A stretch of DNA of 15,626 nucleotides from an uncultured Collinsella sp. (GCA_958447915.1 CAUDCB010000030.1:1-15626), one strand, 5' to 3'. Shown: positions 1 to 7,204, numbered from the stretch's first letter. Numbers and translations are program-made. The notes: generated from the sequence alone by a model not told the origin.

Positions 1-353
1 GCCGCGCACCTAAACTCGCCGGCCAGCTCACCCAAATGCTCAACATTCGCCTGGCCGTTTCGCCGGAGTGGAAATCGGGCGAGATCAAGGCCATCAAGAA
101 GGGCCGCGGTGCCAAGCGCATCGTCGCCAACACCATGGCTGACTGCCTCGAGTTTTTGACCGAGCACCCAGGCTCAAACGTTCGCGTGCTCACGACCGGC
201 GCCGCCGAGGAGCAAGAGCTCGTCAACCAAGCGCTAGCAGGCCAGGACTACGTGGACGCCGGCACCGGCCCCATCGGCTGCACCATCGCCACCCACGTAG
301 GCGTCGATGCCATCGCCATCAGCTACTGTCCCCGCTACCAACCTGCCAATTAG
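1..353 (+). CDS. DegV family fatty-acid-binding protein, 3' part
   Basis: The reading frame is open from the left window edge (codons from position 3), so the gene starts outside; 116 residues remain. They match the C-terminal lobe of DegV proteins: a segment around QMLNIRLAVSPEWKSGEIK corresponds to the usual 'LNIKPIL...GEI' strand, followed by a basic helix (KKGRGAKR) and the closing GPIGCTIATHVGVDAIAISY, equivalent to the family's 'GPVIGTHVGPGALG' end. DegV proteins bind a fatty acid, and in several Gram-positives they serve as FakB partners of a fatty acid kinase; that role here is family knowledge, not visible in the fragment. The last residues (PAN) and the TAG stop lie inside a dispersed palindromic repeat, so the native C-terminus may have been altered by its insertion. 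A strong terminator follows at 480-520. Confidence 0.85.
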   Translation, partial: RAPKLAGQLTQMLNIRLAVSPEWKSGEIKAIKKGRGAKRIVANTMADCLEFLTEHPGSNVRVLTTGAAEEQELVNQALAGQDYVDAGTGPIGCTIATHVGVDAIAISYCPRYQPAN

Positions 354-393
354 GGACAGGTTTATTTTGGCAGGTTTTATCTGGGCAAACGTT
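339..393 (-). repeat. REP-like palindromic repeat, copy 1
   Basis: This 55-nt segment is the reverse complement of 10448-10502 with 53 of 55 positions identical. It contains an internal palindrome (ACCTGCCAA ... TTTTGGCAGGT) around a GGGACAGG core. It overlaps the last codons and the stop of the DegV gene. Its size, palindromy and near identity to a copy about 10 kb away suggest a dispersed REP or REPIN-type sequence, perhaps moved by a RAYT (Y1-type) transposase encoded elsewhere; no such transposase is in the window. Confidence 0.85.
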
Positions 394-479
394 AAACGGT
401 AACAAAGGCTTGCCTGGCAAGATCGGACATGCCAAAGCCGTCGAACAACCGAAGTACACCCAGCCACAACAAAGCCATC

Positions 480-520
480 ACGCCGACGCGCCGCAACTCA
501 AGGCGCGCCGGCGTCTTTTT
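480..520 (+). terminator. Rho-independent terminator downstream of the DegV gene
   Basis: A 13-bp GC-rich stem (480-492 with 502-514, ACGCCGACGCGCC against GGCGCGCCGGCGT, one mismatch) has a 9-nt loop and is followed by C and five T. It is read on the plus strand and best ends DegV transcription. The repeat at 339-393 lies between the gene and this terminator. Confidence 0.88.
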
Positions 521-538
521 AGGAGTCGCGGCGGAAAA

Positions 539-575
539 GGGGCCGTTTTAGCCAAAAGGCCGCGAAACGCTTCCC
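539..575. repeat. Left direct repeat flanking the TOTE region
   Basis: GGGGCCGTTTTAGCCA and the following bases recur in the same orientation at 4079-4114. The first 28 bases differ at only three positions and both copies end in CCC. The two copies bracket the MITE-like element and the TOTE gene. They could be remnants of an attachment site or target duplication, or two copies of a small dispersed repeat. Confidence 0.6.
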
Positions 576-658
576 ATTACGCCGCAACTTCATTGCCGCC
601 CAACCAGCCAATCGAGAAATTGGCGGCGATCGATGCTTTGTCCAACCCCCTTGCGATA

Positions 659-886
659 CCCTCTGGGCAAAAAATGGCAAATATGAGTACTGTTACCAGT
701 TTAGTAACAGCGAAATCTGGCTGAATTTGCCATCTTCCGCCAATTCCGAGCGTCATAAAGTCCCGAATCGCCATGTTTAGAGGGTTGATTATATCCAATC
801 CGAATCGATTGGTCTTAAATACTTTCCAGATGATATGTTACTGCTCAAACCACAGTACTCATATTTGCCATTTTTTGCCCACAGGG
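659..886. mobile_element. MITE-like element with 35-bp terminal inverted repeats
   Basis: Positions 659-693 and 852-886 are inverted copies with one mismatch over 35 bp. The conserved core is GGGCAAAAAATGGCAAATAT followed by GAGTACTGT. Just inside the left end is a small hairpin (CTGTTAC/GTAACAG, 690-710). The 158 bp between the arms is AT-richer than its surroundings and has no credible gene, so this is a non-autonomous element rather than an insertion sequence. No clear target-site duplication is seen outside the arms. The rest of the 354-1067 gap holds only the terminator, the left direct repeat and unassigned sequence; I see no gene in it. Confidence 0.72.
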
Positions 887-1067
887 TCTATTCGAGGATA
901 GTTTCCTGCGCCTCCAGCCCACCTCATGGCCGCCAAAACCCATTCAGCAACAGCTACCGCACATTTTGACATCAGCCAAACACCACTCACGGAGCTGTAC
1001 TCCGCTATCACCGAACCAAAATCAGAGTCGAGTCCCTTAAAAATCAAAATAACGTACCCTCATTTCA

Positions 1068-4000
1068 ATGAACTCCGACAAGAACGGCATTTACATGAGC
1101 ACCGTCACGCATCAATACGCCCTCATCGGGGGTACGCTATTCCAATTCAAGAAAACCGTCGCCCATGTATCGGAGCCGCACAGCCAAATCGTCATCTGCG
1201 GCAACGGTCCAGACATCCGTTACGCAACACTGGAAGAATGGGAGAAAGCTGGCGAATCTTTCGATAGACGGGCACAGGTCGAAGGAATCGTCACCAGTGC
1301 GAGCCCAGCGCGCGACAAACTGGAACTCTTTCGCAATCTCTTTACTGGCCGCAAAGATGTTTACGCTCATGGGTACCGCAGAAAAGACGGGGGCATCGGC
1401 TATACACCCGCCTGCGCAAATGAATGGAAGGCAGGCATTTGCCCCAAAGTAAATCGTCAGAAAACCAAATGCGCGGAATGCGGCAACCGCATCTTCCCCA
1501 AGCTGAGCGATGCCGCGATCATCGCCCATTTCAAAGGCAACGACGACAGGCTCCGAGACGTCATAGGTCAATACGTTCTCGATAGTGACAGTAACACAAA
1601 AGTCCTGGTCATCGACTTTGACGGAGCCGATTGGAAAGAAGCGACAAACGCCATTCGGCTTGTCGCAAAAAACCATGGGATCGATGCTGCAGTCGAGCGA
1701 TCGAGATCAGGTAACGGCGCACATGTCTGGTTTTTCTTCCTAGAGCTCACCAGCGCAAAGATCGCACGAGAATTTGGAAGCAGCCTTATCACCGAAGCGG
1801 CGGCGCTCAACAAGACAATCACCTTTGAAGCTTTTGACCGGATGCTGCCCGCGCAGTCCACCATTCCTGAGGGCGGCTTCGGAAATCTCATAGCACTGCC
1901 TTTTCAAGGAAAAGCGCAGCGAAAAGGGAACAGTGTATTTGTTGACGAGCAATTTGAGCCCTTTCCCGATCAATGGCTTTACCTTTCACAAATTCAGCTG
2001 GTTCCACATGCAACGGTGCAAAATCTAATCGAAAGCATCGACAATAAACCGCATGGAATATCAGCTGCAGTGGCGGGAAACACCGCCGCGCCACATTCTC
2101 AGAGGCCGCGAAAGCGGCTTCCGCTCACGCTGCAGGACTTCCCGTCATCGCTACCCGTCACGCAAGCCGATATGCTCTACATAACCGAAAGATCTCTGAG
2201 CCCGGCCGCCCAGATGGAGGTTCGCAGGCTTGCAACATTTGCCAACCCGGAATTCTTCCGTGCCCAATCAATGCACCAATCAGTATTTGGCAAACCGCGG
2301 TACATAGACCTCAGTGAACTTAGAGATGGCTGCGTTGCGATTCCCAGAGGCTGTAAAGCTCAACTCGAGCGGCTGCTTCAAGAAGCCGGCGCTTCTGCTC
2401 ACTATTCAGACAAGCGCATGTCGGGCAATCCAATTGTGATGACATTTAAAGGGGCTCTTCGCCCTGAACAGCAAATTGCCGCCGAACAGATGCTCAACTA
2501 TGAAGACGGGATCATGTCCGCGCCGACGGGTTTCGGGAAAACCGTCATTGGGGCCTATCTTATTGCTGCCATCGGTCTTCCAACGCTTGTCATCGTTCCC
2601 AAGACTGCGCTCATTGCCCAATGGAAATCCCAGCTCGAACGGTTTATCGACATTACGGATAACAGAAAGCCAGTTCGAACCCCAAAAGGACGAATCAGTA
2701 AAAGGCAGCCTCCGCTCATTGGCCAAATCGGAGGAGGCAAAACCACCATAAGCCATCTCATCGACATTGCTTCATTCCAGTCTCTGTCCAGCAAGGACCC
2801 CCAGACCGGAGAACCAATAGCCAAGGAGTTCGTTCGTGATTACGGCCTCATCATCTGTGATGAATGTCACCATGCAGCCGCACCACAGCTTGAGCTCGTC
2901 CTCAAATCCGCTCCAGCCAAATATGTATACGGCCTTTCCGCGACGCCCGAACGCTCGGACGGACTCACGCGAGCACTCTCAATGCTCTGCGGCCCGCTTC
3001 GCCATGTCATTGATCCAAAAACGCAAGCAATCCAACAGGGAATTCAGCGCGTTGTTAGGCCGCGTTTTACCGGAGTTCGACTACCCGCCTACGAACCAGG
3101 GGCGTCCTTTAATCAAGTTCTCGATCTCCTGTGTGCGCACACAGCGAGAAACGAAGCAATTGTCGACGATGCCCTCGAGACCGCGTCAAACGGTCGACAT
3201 CCGCTTGTGCTATCCAAAAGGAAAAAACATGCCGAAGAGCTATGTAGGCTGCTTCAAAGCCGCGGACACGAACCTATACTCTTAACCGGAGAAATCGACG
3301 CCAAAGAAAGAAAGGCAATACTGAACAGCCTTCCCGGCTTCGAGCATGAGCATCGAATTATCATCGCAACCGAAGGCCTTCTGGGCGAGGGTTTCGACCT
3401 GTCTTACCTTGACACTCTGCTCATTGCCACACCGATATCTTGGGACGGCAGCATAACGCAGCAGGCAGGCAGGCTACATAGAAGTCACGAGGGCAAGCAG
3501 CGGGTTGAGATATTCGACTATGTTGATTTGTCGATACCCATGCTCGCGCACATGTACCAGAAGAGACTCAAGACCTACGCCAAGCTGGGGTATGAAGTCT
3601 TTGCAGCAAATGACAACAAACGGGCCGATCAAAACATCCTCGTTAGGCCGGCAAGGGCCGTGGAGGCCTTAGCGGATGACATCGAGCGCGCAACGAAAAG
3701 CATTTTTATTGCCGCGCCCTACGCATCCGCTGCATGCCTCGCAAAGCTCGCTGCCGTACTCACAGGCGCCGCCGCCCGTGGGATTGCCCTTGAGATTTCA
3801 ATTGCCTCGACTCCGCACAATGACGTGAAAGCGATTTTTACCGAGATGAACGTCGACTATTCCATCAAAGCCGAAGGGCGCCTGCGCGCGTCAGTAATTG
3901 ACGAGGAAACCGTCTGGTACGGAACTATCCCGTTACTGGCCTTTCCTAAGAAAGAGGACTGCAGCATCCGTTTCAAAAGCAGCGAAGTTGCAGCCGAGCT

Positions 4001-4079
4001 TTTAAGCGAAATCCAGCGAAGAGGAGAACTGGAGGTCGCAGCCACGAACGGGACGTCTCCAACAGTTACGGTGGAATAG
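1068..4079 (+). CDS. TOTE conflict system protein: primase-SF2 helicase-PLD fusion
   Basis: This is a 1003-residue multidomain protein. After a short N-terminal domain (about 10-65) comes an archaeo-eukaryotic primase domain of the TOTE type (about 80-320): the conserved GYTPACANEWKAGIC segment with a cysteine cluster, catalytic DFD at 183-185, SGNGAHVW with H219, and GNLIALP at 272-278. An SF2 helicase follows: Walker A APTGFGKT 485-492, DECH 598-601, SAT 624-626, QQAGRLHR 798-805. The C-terminal region (about 860-985) resembles the phospholipase-D-like domain of such proteins, but the expected HxK is RLR (938-940), with D945 kept. TOTE proteins are predicted anti-mobile-element or conflict effectors acting on nucleic acid. 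The frame is closed upstream at 1050-1052; ATG 1068 and ATG 1095 are both possible starts and neither has a clear Shine-Dalgarno sequence. Codon use is less GC-biased than in the neighbours, suggesting transfer. Confidence 0.88.
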   Translation: MNSDKNGIYMSTVTHQYALIGGTLFQFKKTVAHVSEPHSQIVICGNGPDIRYATLEEWEKAGESFDRRAQVEGIVTSASPARDKLELFRNLFTGRKDVYAHGYRRKDGGIGYTPACANEWKAGICPKVNRQKTKCAECGNRIFPKLSDAAIIAHFKGNDDRLRDVIGQYVLDSDSNTKVLVIDFDGADWKEATNAIRLVAKNHGIDAAVERSRSGNGAHVWFFFLELTSAKIAREFGSSLITEAAALNKTITFEAFDRMLPAQSTIPEGGFGNLIALPFQGKAQRKGNSVFVDEQFEPFPDQWLYLSQIQLVPHATVQNLIESIDNKPHGISAAVAGNTAAPHSQRPRKRLPLTLQDFPSSLPVTQADMLYITERSLSPAAQMEVRRLATFANPEFFRAQSMHQSVFGKPRYIDLSELRDGCVAIPRGCKAQLERLLQEAGASAHYSDKRMSGNPIVMTFKGALRPEQQIAAEQMLNYEDGIMSAPTGFGKTVIGAYLIAAIGLPTLVIVPKTALIAQWKSQLERFIDITDNRKPVRTPKGRISKRQPPLIGQIGGGKTTISHLIDIASFQSLSSKDPQTGEPIAKEFVRDYGLIICDECHHAAAPQLELVLKSAPAKYVYGLSATPERSDGLTRALSMLCGPLRHVIDPKTQAIQQGIQRVVRPRFTGVRLPAYEPGASFNQVLDLLCAHTARNEAIVDDALETASNGRHPLVLSKRKKHAEELCRLLQSRGHEPILLTGEIDAKERKAILNSLPGFEHEHRIIIATEGLLGEGFDLSYLDTLLIATPISWDGSITQQAGRLHRSHEGKQRVEIFDYVDLSIPMLAHMYQKRLKTYAKLGYEVFAANDNKRADQNILVRPARAVEALADDIERATKSIFIAAPYASAACLAKLAAVLTGAAARGIALEISIASTPHNDVKAIFTEMNVDYSIKAEGRLRASVIDEETVWYGTIPLLAFPKKEDCSIRFKSSEVAAELLSEIQRRGELEVAATNGTSPTVTVE

Positions 4080-4114
4080 GGGCTGTTTTAGCCAATCGGC
4101 CGCGAATCAATCCC
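4079..4114. repeat. Right direct repeat flanking the TOTE region
   Basis: Starts at the last base of the TOTE stop codon with GGGGCTGTTTTAGCCA and repeats 539-575 in the same orientation, with three differences in the first 28 bases. No convincing terminator was found between the TOTE gene and the convergent toxin gene. Confidence 0.6.
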
Positions 4115-4142
4115 TATTTCCCCGCGAAACATAAGCGAGCAA

Positions 4143-4451
4143 TCAGCCCTGCGGGCCCTGAAATAACTCCTCATGCGAGCCCATTCTCACCAGTCGGATC
4201 ACAGGATTAGTCTTATGCGGCAAGTACAGAACGACCACATCGACCAAGCCATCGGATAGATGGAAATCGATGTGGCCGTTGTAGTTGCCGCCCGGGTTTG
4301 AAAGCTCGTGGGCACCATATTCCGCGGGAAGCGAGCCGTGAGCCGCAAGCTCTGCGACCGCCGCCTTAAACTCGGTTTTTAGCTGCGGATGGATGCGCAT
4401 CGCCCGTTTGTAATCCGCCTTAAACTGAGCCTCGACCTTAATCTCAAACAT
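4143..4451 (-). CDS. Type II toxin, RelE/YafQ family mRNA interferase
   Basis: This 102-residue protein has the compact RelE fold pattern of YafQ toxins, which cleave mRNA on the ribosome. Visible features are a basic N-terminal helix (FKADYKRAMR, 10-19), LPAEYGAHEL (41-50), a central strand with H60, H64 and D67, and the closing RMGSHEELF (89-97), equivalent to the family's 'RTGSHSELF' end with the conserved His and Phe. It lies 2 bp downstream of the RelB/DinJ-type antitoxin on the same strand, the standard order for this family. The histidine set looks intact, so activity is plausible. The gene converges on the TOTE gene 64 bp away. Confidence 0.88.
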   Translation of the reverse strand: MFEIKVEAQFKADYKRAMRIHPQLKTEFKAAVAELAAHGSLPAEYGAHELSNPGGNYNGHIDFHLSDGLVDVVVLYLPHKTNPVIRLVRMGSHEELFQGPQG

Positions 4452-4453
4452 CG

Positions 4454-4753
4454 CTAGTCCTCATCGAGGAATGATATAAGCTCATCAGCGTTATTGAATG
4501 ACGGGCTGTCGTCCGGCAGAATCCCCAACTCATGAGCTTCGGCGATCACCATGGCACGCCTCGTTGCCTCGTTGGGCACCTCCGCCCTTCCTACGATCTC
4601 AAAAGGAATCTTTCGTTGATTTACCAGCTGCCGAACAGCAAGGTTGAGATACGAATTGAGACTCAGACCAACCGTATCCAAAAACTCAGTCGCCTGTTCC
4701 TTGAGCCCCTCTTCGATGCGAACCGTCGTAGGCTTAACCGTTGCAGTAGACAT
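4454..4753 (-). CDS. Type II antitoxin, RelB/DinJ family
   Basis: This 99-residue protein has an N-terminal ribbon-helix-helix segment (TTVRIEEGLKEQATEFLDTV through NSYLNLAVRQLV, about 9-45), which in DinJ/RelB proteins forms the DNA-binding dimer. Its acidic C-terminal tail (ending ELISFLDED) would wrap and neutralise the toxin. A strong Shine-Dalgarno (AGGAGG, 7 nt before ATG) supports the start at 4753. It is the first gene of a two-gene operon with the YafQ-like toxin. Upstream palindromic half-sites overlapping the probable -10 fit autorepression by the antitoxin or the toxin-antitoxin complex. Confidence 0.9.
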   Translation of the reverse strand: MSTATVKPTTVRIEEGLKEQATEFLDTVGLSLNSYLNLAVRQLVNQRKIPFEIVGRAEVPNEATRRAMVIAEAHELGILPDDSPSFNNADELISFLDED

Positions 4754-4778
4754 ACGCGACCTCCTCGCCTCGTCTTTT

Positions 4779-4833
4779 GCATCAGTATACCCAGTTTAGA
4801 TGGCATACTGATGTTAAATAGCATCAGTATGCC
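4779..4833 (-). promoter_or_regulatory. Operator and promoter of the toxin-antitoxin operon
   Basis: A perfect 12-bp inverted repeat, GGCATACTGATG (4802-4813) and CATCAGTATGCC (4822-4833), is separated by 8 bp. A third half-site, GCATCAGTATAC, lies at 4779-4790. This last one contains a minus-strand TATACT (4784-4789), a good -10 box about 31 bp before the antitoxin ATG; no consensus -35 is seen. The arrangement fits cooperative binding by a ribbon-helix-helix repressor. Confidence 0.8.
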
Positions 4834-4865
4834 GTTCACATTACTATAACAACAGTCACAGCACC

Positions 4866-5624
4866 CTACATCAGCCCGCTCAGGGCAATGTCGACGGCCT
4901 CGTTGAGGTCGTCGGTGATGTGCACAAGCTCCGGATCGAGCGGGCTAATCATATCGGCATCCATCACCGGGCCGTTGAGCCAGTCGAACAGACCCTGCCA
5001 GTACTCGGTGCCCACCAGCACGAGCGGCATGCGCTTTACCTTGTGCGTCTGCACCAGCGTGAGCACCTCGAACATCTCGTCGAGCGTGCCAAACCCGCCG
5101 GGAAACACAATAGCGCCCGAGCTGTATTTGACGAACATAGTCTTGCGCACAAAGAAGTAACGGAAGTCCATGCCAAGGTTCACGTATTTGTTGAGCCCGT
5201 GCTCGTGCGGAAGCTCGATACCCAAGCCGACCGACTTGCCGTTGACACTCGCCGCTCCCCTGTTGGCCGCCTCCATGACGCCGGGACCGCCGCCGGTGAT
5301 AACCGCCACGCCGCGCTGGGCGATCTTGCGACCGACCGTGCGCGCCGCCTTGTAGAGCGGATCGGTCTTGGGCGTGCGGGCGCTGCCGAAGATGGTCGCT
5401 GCAGGACCAAGCTCGGCAAGCGCGCCAAAACCATCGACAAACTCTGCCTGAATGCGCAGCACGCGCCACGGATCGGCATGCAGCCAGTCGGTCGACTCCT
5501 CGGGCGCCAGCAAGTTGGCATAGGTGTTGTCCTTAGGAATCATGGGGCCGCGCATGACCACGGGGCCGCGGCGGTACGTCTCGTCGTAGGCAGGCTCGCC
5601 CTCGACGTTTTCATTCTTAATCAT
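4866..5624 (-). CDS. LOG family protein (Rossmann-fold nucleotide phosphoribohydrolase-like)
   Basis: This is a 252-residue protein of the LOG/TIGR00730 type, often mislabelled lysine decarboxylase. Characteristic motifs are GSARTPKTDPLY (80-91), the nucleotide-binding ITGGGPGVMEAANRG (109-123), R160-K161, and PGGFGTLDE (175-183), the family's PGGxGTxxE catalytic signature. LOG proteins hydrolyse nucleoside 5'-monophosphates to a base and ribose 5-phosphate; the actual substrate here is unknown. The N-terminal extension of about 70 residues before the Rossmann core suggests a housekeeping bacterial paralogue rather than a minimal LOG. The start at 5624 is chosen because AGGAG sits 5 nt upstream; the frame stays open further upstream, but that part encodes low-complexity sequence across a terminator hairpin. 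Cytoplasmic. Confidence 0.9.
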   Translation of the reverse strand: MIKNENVEGEPAYDETYRRGPVVMRGPMIPKDNTYANLLAPEESTDWLHADPWRVLRIQAEFVDGFGALAELGPAATIFGSARTPKTDPLYKAARTVGRKIAQRGVAVITGGGPGVMEAANRGAASVNGKSVGLGIELPHEHGLNKYVNLGMDFRYFFVRKTMFVKYSSGAIVFPGGFGTLDEMFEVLTLVQTHKVKRMPLVLVGTEYWQGLFDWLNGPVMDADMISPLDPELVHITDDLNEAVDIALSGLM

Positions 5625-5640
5625 GGGTACTCCTATCGAG

Positions 5641-5688
5641 AAAAAGAAAAACGGGCGGGGTCGACGCCATGCGCCAAACACCCGCCCG
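5641..5688 (-). terminator. Intrinsic terminator in the tgt-LOG gap, just before the LOG start
   Basis: On the minus strand CGGGCGGG (5688-5681) pairs with CCCGCCCG (5659-5652) and is followed by TTTTTCTTTTT (5651-5641). It lies downstream of tgt but only 6 nt before the LOG Shine-Dalgarno, so it could end tgt transcription or act as an attenuator of LOG. Upstream on the same strand an 8-bp perfect stem (CGGTCATC/GATGACCG, 5742-5749 with 5777-5784) may be part of a structured leader. No clear promoter is visible between hairpin and gene. Confidence 0.75.
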
Positions 5689-5837
5689 AACATCAACTAT
5701 TCGGTATGGTACCCACGATGCATCAAGTGCTTGCAAGCTATCGGTCATCGGTCGCGCAGACGGTGTTAGCGAACGTGATGACCGGCCGGCGCTCGTCCCT
5801 TGCCGTTGCCCGCGCTTTGCAAGCGCCCGCGCCGCTC

Positions 5838-6977
5838 TTAGTAGTCCACCGCCGCAGGGCTGTTCATCCAGTCGCTCACAAACGCGCCGTAGCGGCCCTC
5901 GATAATGGCCTGACGGGCACGCTGCATAAGGTTGAGCAGGTAGTAGATGTTGTGCATCGACAGCAGAATACCGCCGAGCATCTCCTTCTGCGTGACCATG
6001 TGACGGATGAGCGCGCGGCTGTAGCCGCCCGTGCACACCGGGCAGGTGCAGGTGGGGTCGATGGGGCCGTCGTCGTGCGCAAAGCGCGCGTTGCGGAAGT
6101 TGAGGCGACCCTCGCTCGAAAACGCGGTACCCATGCGGCCAGTGCGCGTCGGCAGCACGCAGTCGAACATGTCGATGCCCACGCCAACGCCGCGCACGAG
6201 CGTGGTAGGGTTGCCGACGCCCATGAGGTAGCGCGGCTTGTGCTTAGGCATGTACTCGGAAACCAGCGGCGCCAGCGTCTCGAACATGGTCTCATGGTCC
6301 TCGCCTACCGAGTAGCCGCCGATGCCGTAGCCGGGGAAGTCGCCGCACTCCTCCAGGTGGCGCAGCGATCGCAGGCGCAGATCCAGATGCATGCCACCCT
6401 GAACGATGCCAAAAAGTGCCTGGTCATCACGGGCATGAGCCTTGTAGCAGCGCTCGGCCCACATACTCGACAGCTCCACGGCGCGCTCGACATAGGCACG
6501 CGTGGCAGGATAGCCGGGGCATTGGTCGAGCTGCATGCAGATATCGGAGCCGAGCTTCATGGCGATTTCCATGTTGTCCTCGGGTGTCCAGAACACGTGG
6601 CGGCCGTCGTAATCGTTGACGATAAAGCGCACGCCCTCGTCGGTGAGCTTGACGGCGTCGTTGTGGCTGAAGACCTGGAAACCGCCCGAGTCGGTGAGGA
6701 TGGGGCCGTGCCAGTTCATGAACTTGTGCAGTCCGCCCAGCTCGGCGATGGTGTCCTCGCCGGGACGCATGGACAGGTGATAGGTATTGGCAAGCACGAT
6801 CTGGGCACCGAGCTGCTTGACGGTCTCGGTGGGAATACCCTTGACGTTTGCCTTGGTGCCCACGGGCATAAAGATCGGCGTCTCGATGTCGCCGTGCGGG
6901 GTATGCAGCACGCCGGCGCGCGCGTGCGTGGTCGGGTCCTCGGCGATAAGGTCGAATTTAAAGAGGCTCTGGTCCAT
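5838..6977 (-). CDS. tgt: tRNA-guanine(34) transglycosylase (queuine tRNA-ribosyltransferase)
   Basis: The 379-residue enzyme exchanges guanine-34 of GU(N)-anticodon tRNAs for preQ1 in bacteria (or queuine). It has the usual family length and an intact active site: DSGGFQVFS with D96, GIVQGG (190-195), GIGGYSVGE (218-226), and FDCVLPTRTGR with the nucleophile-position Asp at 272. The zinc site is CxCxxC at 310, 312 and 315 plus the His of SMHN (342). AAGGAG 9 nt before the ATG supports the start. A TATAAT box lies about 38 bp upstream. Together with queA and queH further right it indicates queuosine modification. The SDR gene and a plus-strand gene separate them, so this is a regional rather than a tight operon grouping. 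Confidence 0.97.
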   Translation of the reverse strand: MDQSLFKFDLIAEDPTTHARAGVLHTPHGDIETPIFMPVGTKANVKGIPTETVKQLGAQIVLANTYHLSMRPGEDTIAELGGLHKFMNWHGPILTDSGGFQVFSHNDAVKLTDEGVRFIVNDYDGRHVFWTPEDNMEIAMKLGSDICMQLDQCPGYPATRAYVERAVELSSMWAERCYKAHARDDQALFGIVQGGMHLDLRLRSLRHLEECGDFPGYGIGGYSVGEDHETMFETLAPLVSEYMPKHKPRYLMGVGNPTTLVRGVGVGIDMFDCVLPTRTGRMGTAFSSEGRLNFRNARFAHDDGPIDPTCTCPVCTGGYSRALIRHMVTQKEMLGGILLSMHNIYYLLNLMQRARQAIIEGRYGAFVSDWMNSPAAVDY

Positions 6978-7014
6978 AAACTGGAACTCCTTGGTTGCGG
7001 TTCATACGCAGACC

Positions 7015-7020
7015 ATTATA
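7015..7020 (-). promoter_or_regulatory. -10 box of the tgt promoter
   Basis: A perfect TATAAT on the minus strand lies about 38 bp before the tgt ATG, leaving a leader of roughly 30 nt. No convincing -35 hexamer is seen at normal spacing, so the assignment rests on the -10. Confidence 0.55.
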
Positions 7021-7072
7021 CGAGCAACCATCGAACCGCACCGACTCGACAGAAACTGGCGCATTAAACGAC

Positions 7073-7204
7073 TAGTCGTTGGGGACAGTCTTCGCAGCCA
7101 TCTTGCAAAGGAGTGTCCCAATCTGCCGGCACTCAGGGACTGTCCCCAAGTGCCGACAAGAGTGTCCCTTTCGACTAGTCATTTAAGAACATCCCCAACG
7201 ACTA
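7073..7204. repeat. Cluster of nested palindromic repeats (GGGGACAGTC type)
   Basis: TAGTCGTTGGGGA (7073-7085) and its reverse complement (7192-7204) bound 132 bp. Inside are GGGGACAGTC (7081-7090) with GACTGTCCCC (7138-7147), CGGCACT (7128-7134) with AGTGCCG (7149-7155), a palindrome CGACTAGTCG with a partial second copy, and several GTGTCCC motifs. No coding potential is supported. The GGGACAG core resembles that of the repeats at 339-393 and 10448-10502, so this is probably a composite of REP-like sequences. Confidence 0.7.

Noticed and set aside
234..467. Peptide similarity TFAQIKPAKINLSL between minus-strand 234-467 and plus-strand 10383-10610
   Set aside because: It is the translation of the inverted dispersed repeat, not a shared protein domain.
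577..798. Minus-strand open frame of 73 codons with a hydrophobic stretch, across the left arm of the MITE-like element
   Set aside because: The hydrophobic part is just the translation of the inverted repeat; no start signal.
926..1267. Small open frame just upstream of and overlapping the TOTE gene, considered as a frameshifted N-terminus or leader protein
   Set aside because: No Shine-Dalgarno, no recognisable similarity, and the TOTE domains are complete without it.
4920..7067. A 715-codon open frame antisense to the LOG gene and tgt
   Set aside because: It crosses two well-supported minus-strand genes and their gap, is rich in His, Ala and Arg, and resembles no family; a GC-bias shadow.
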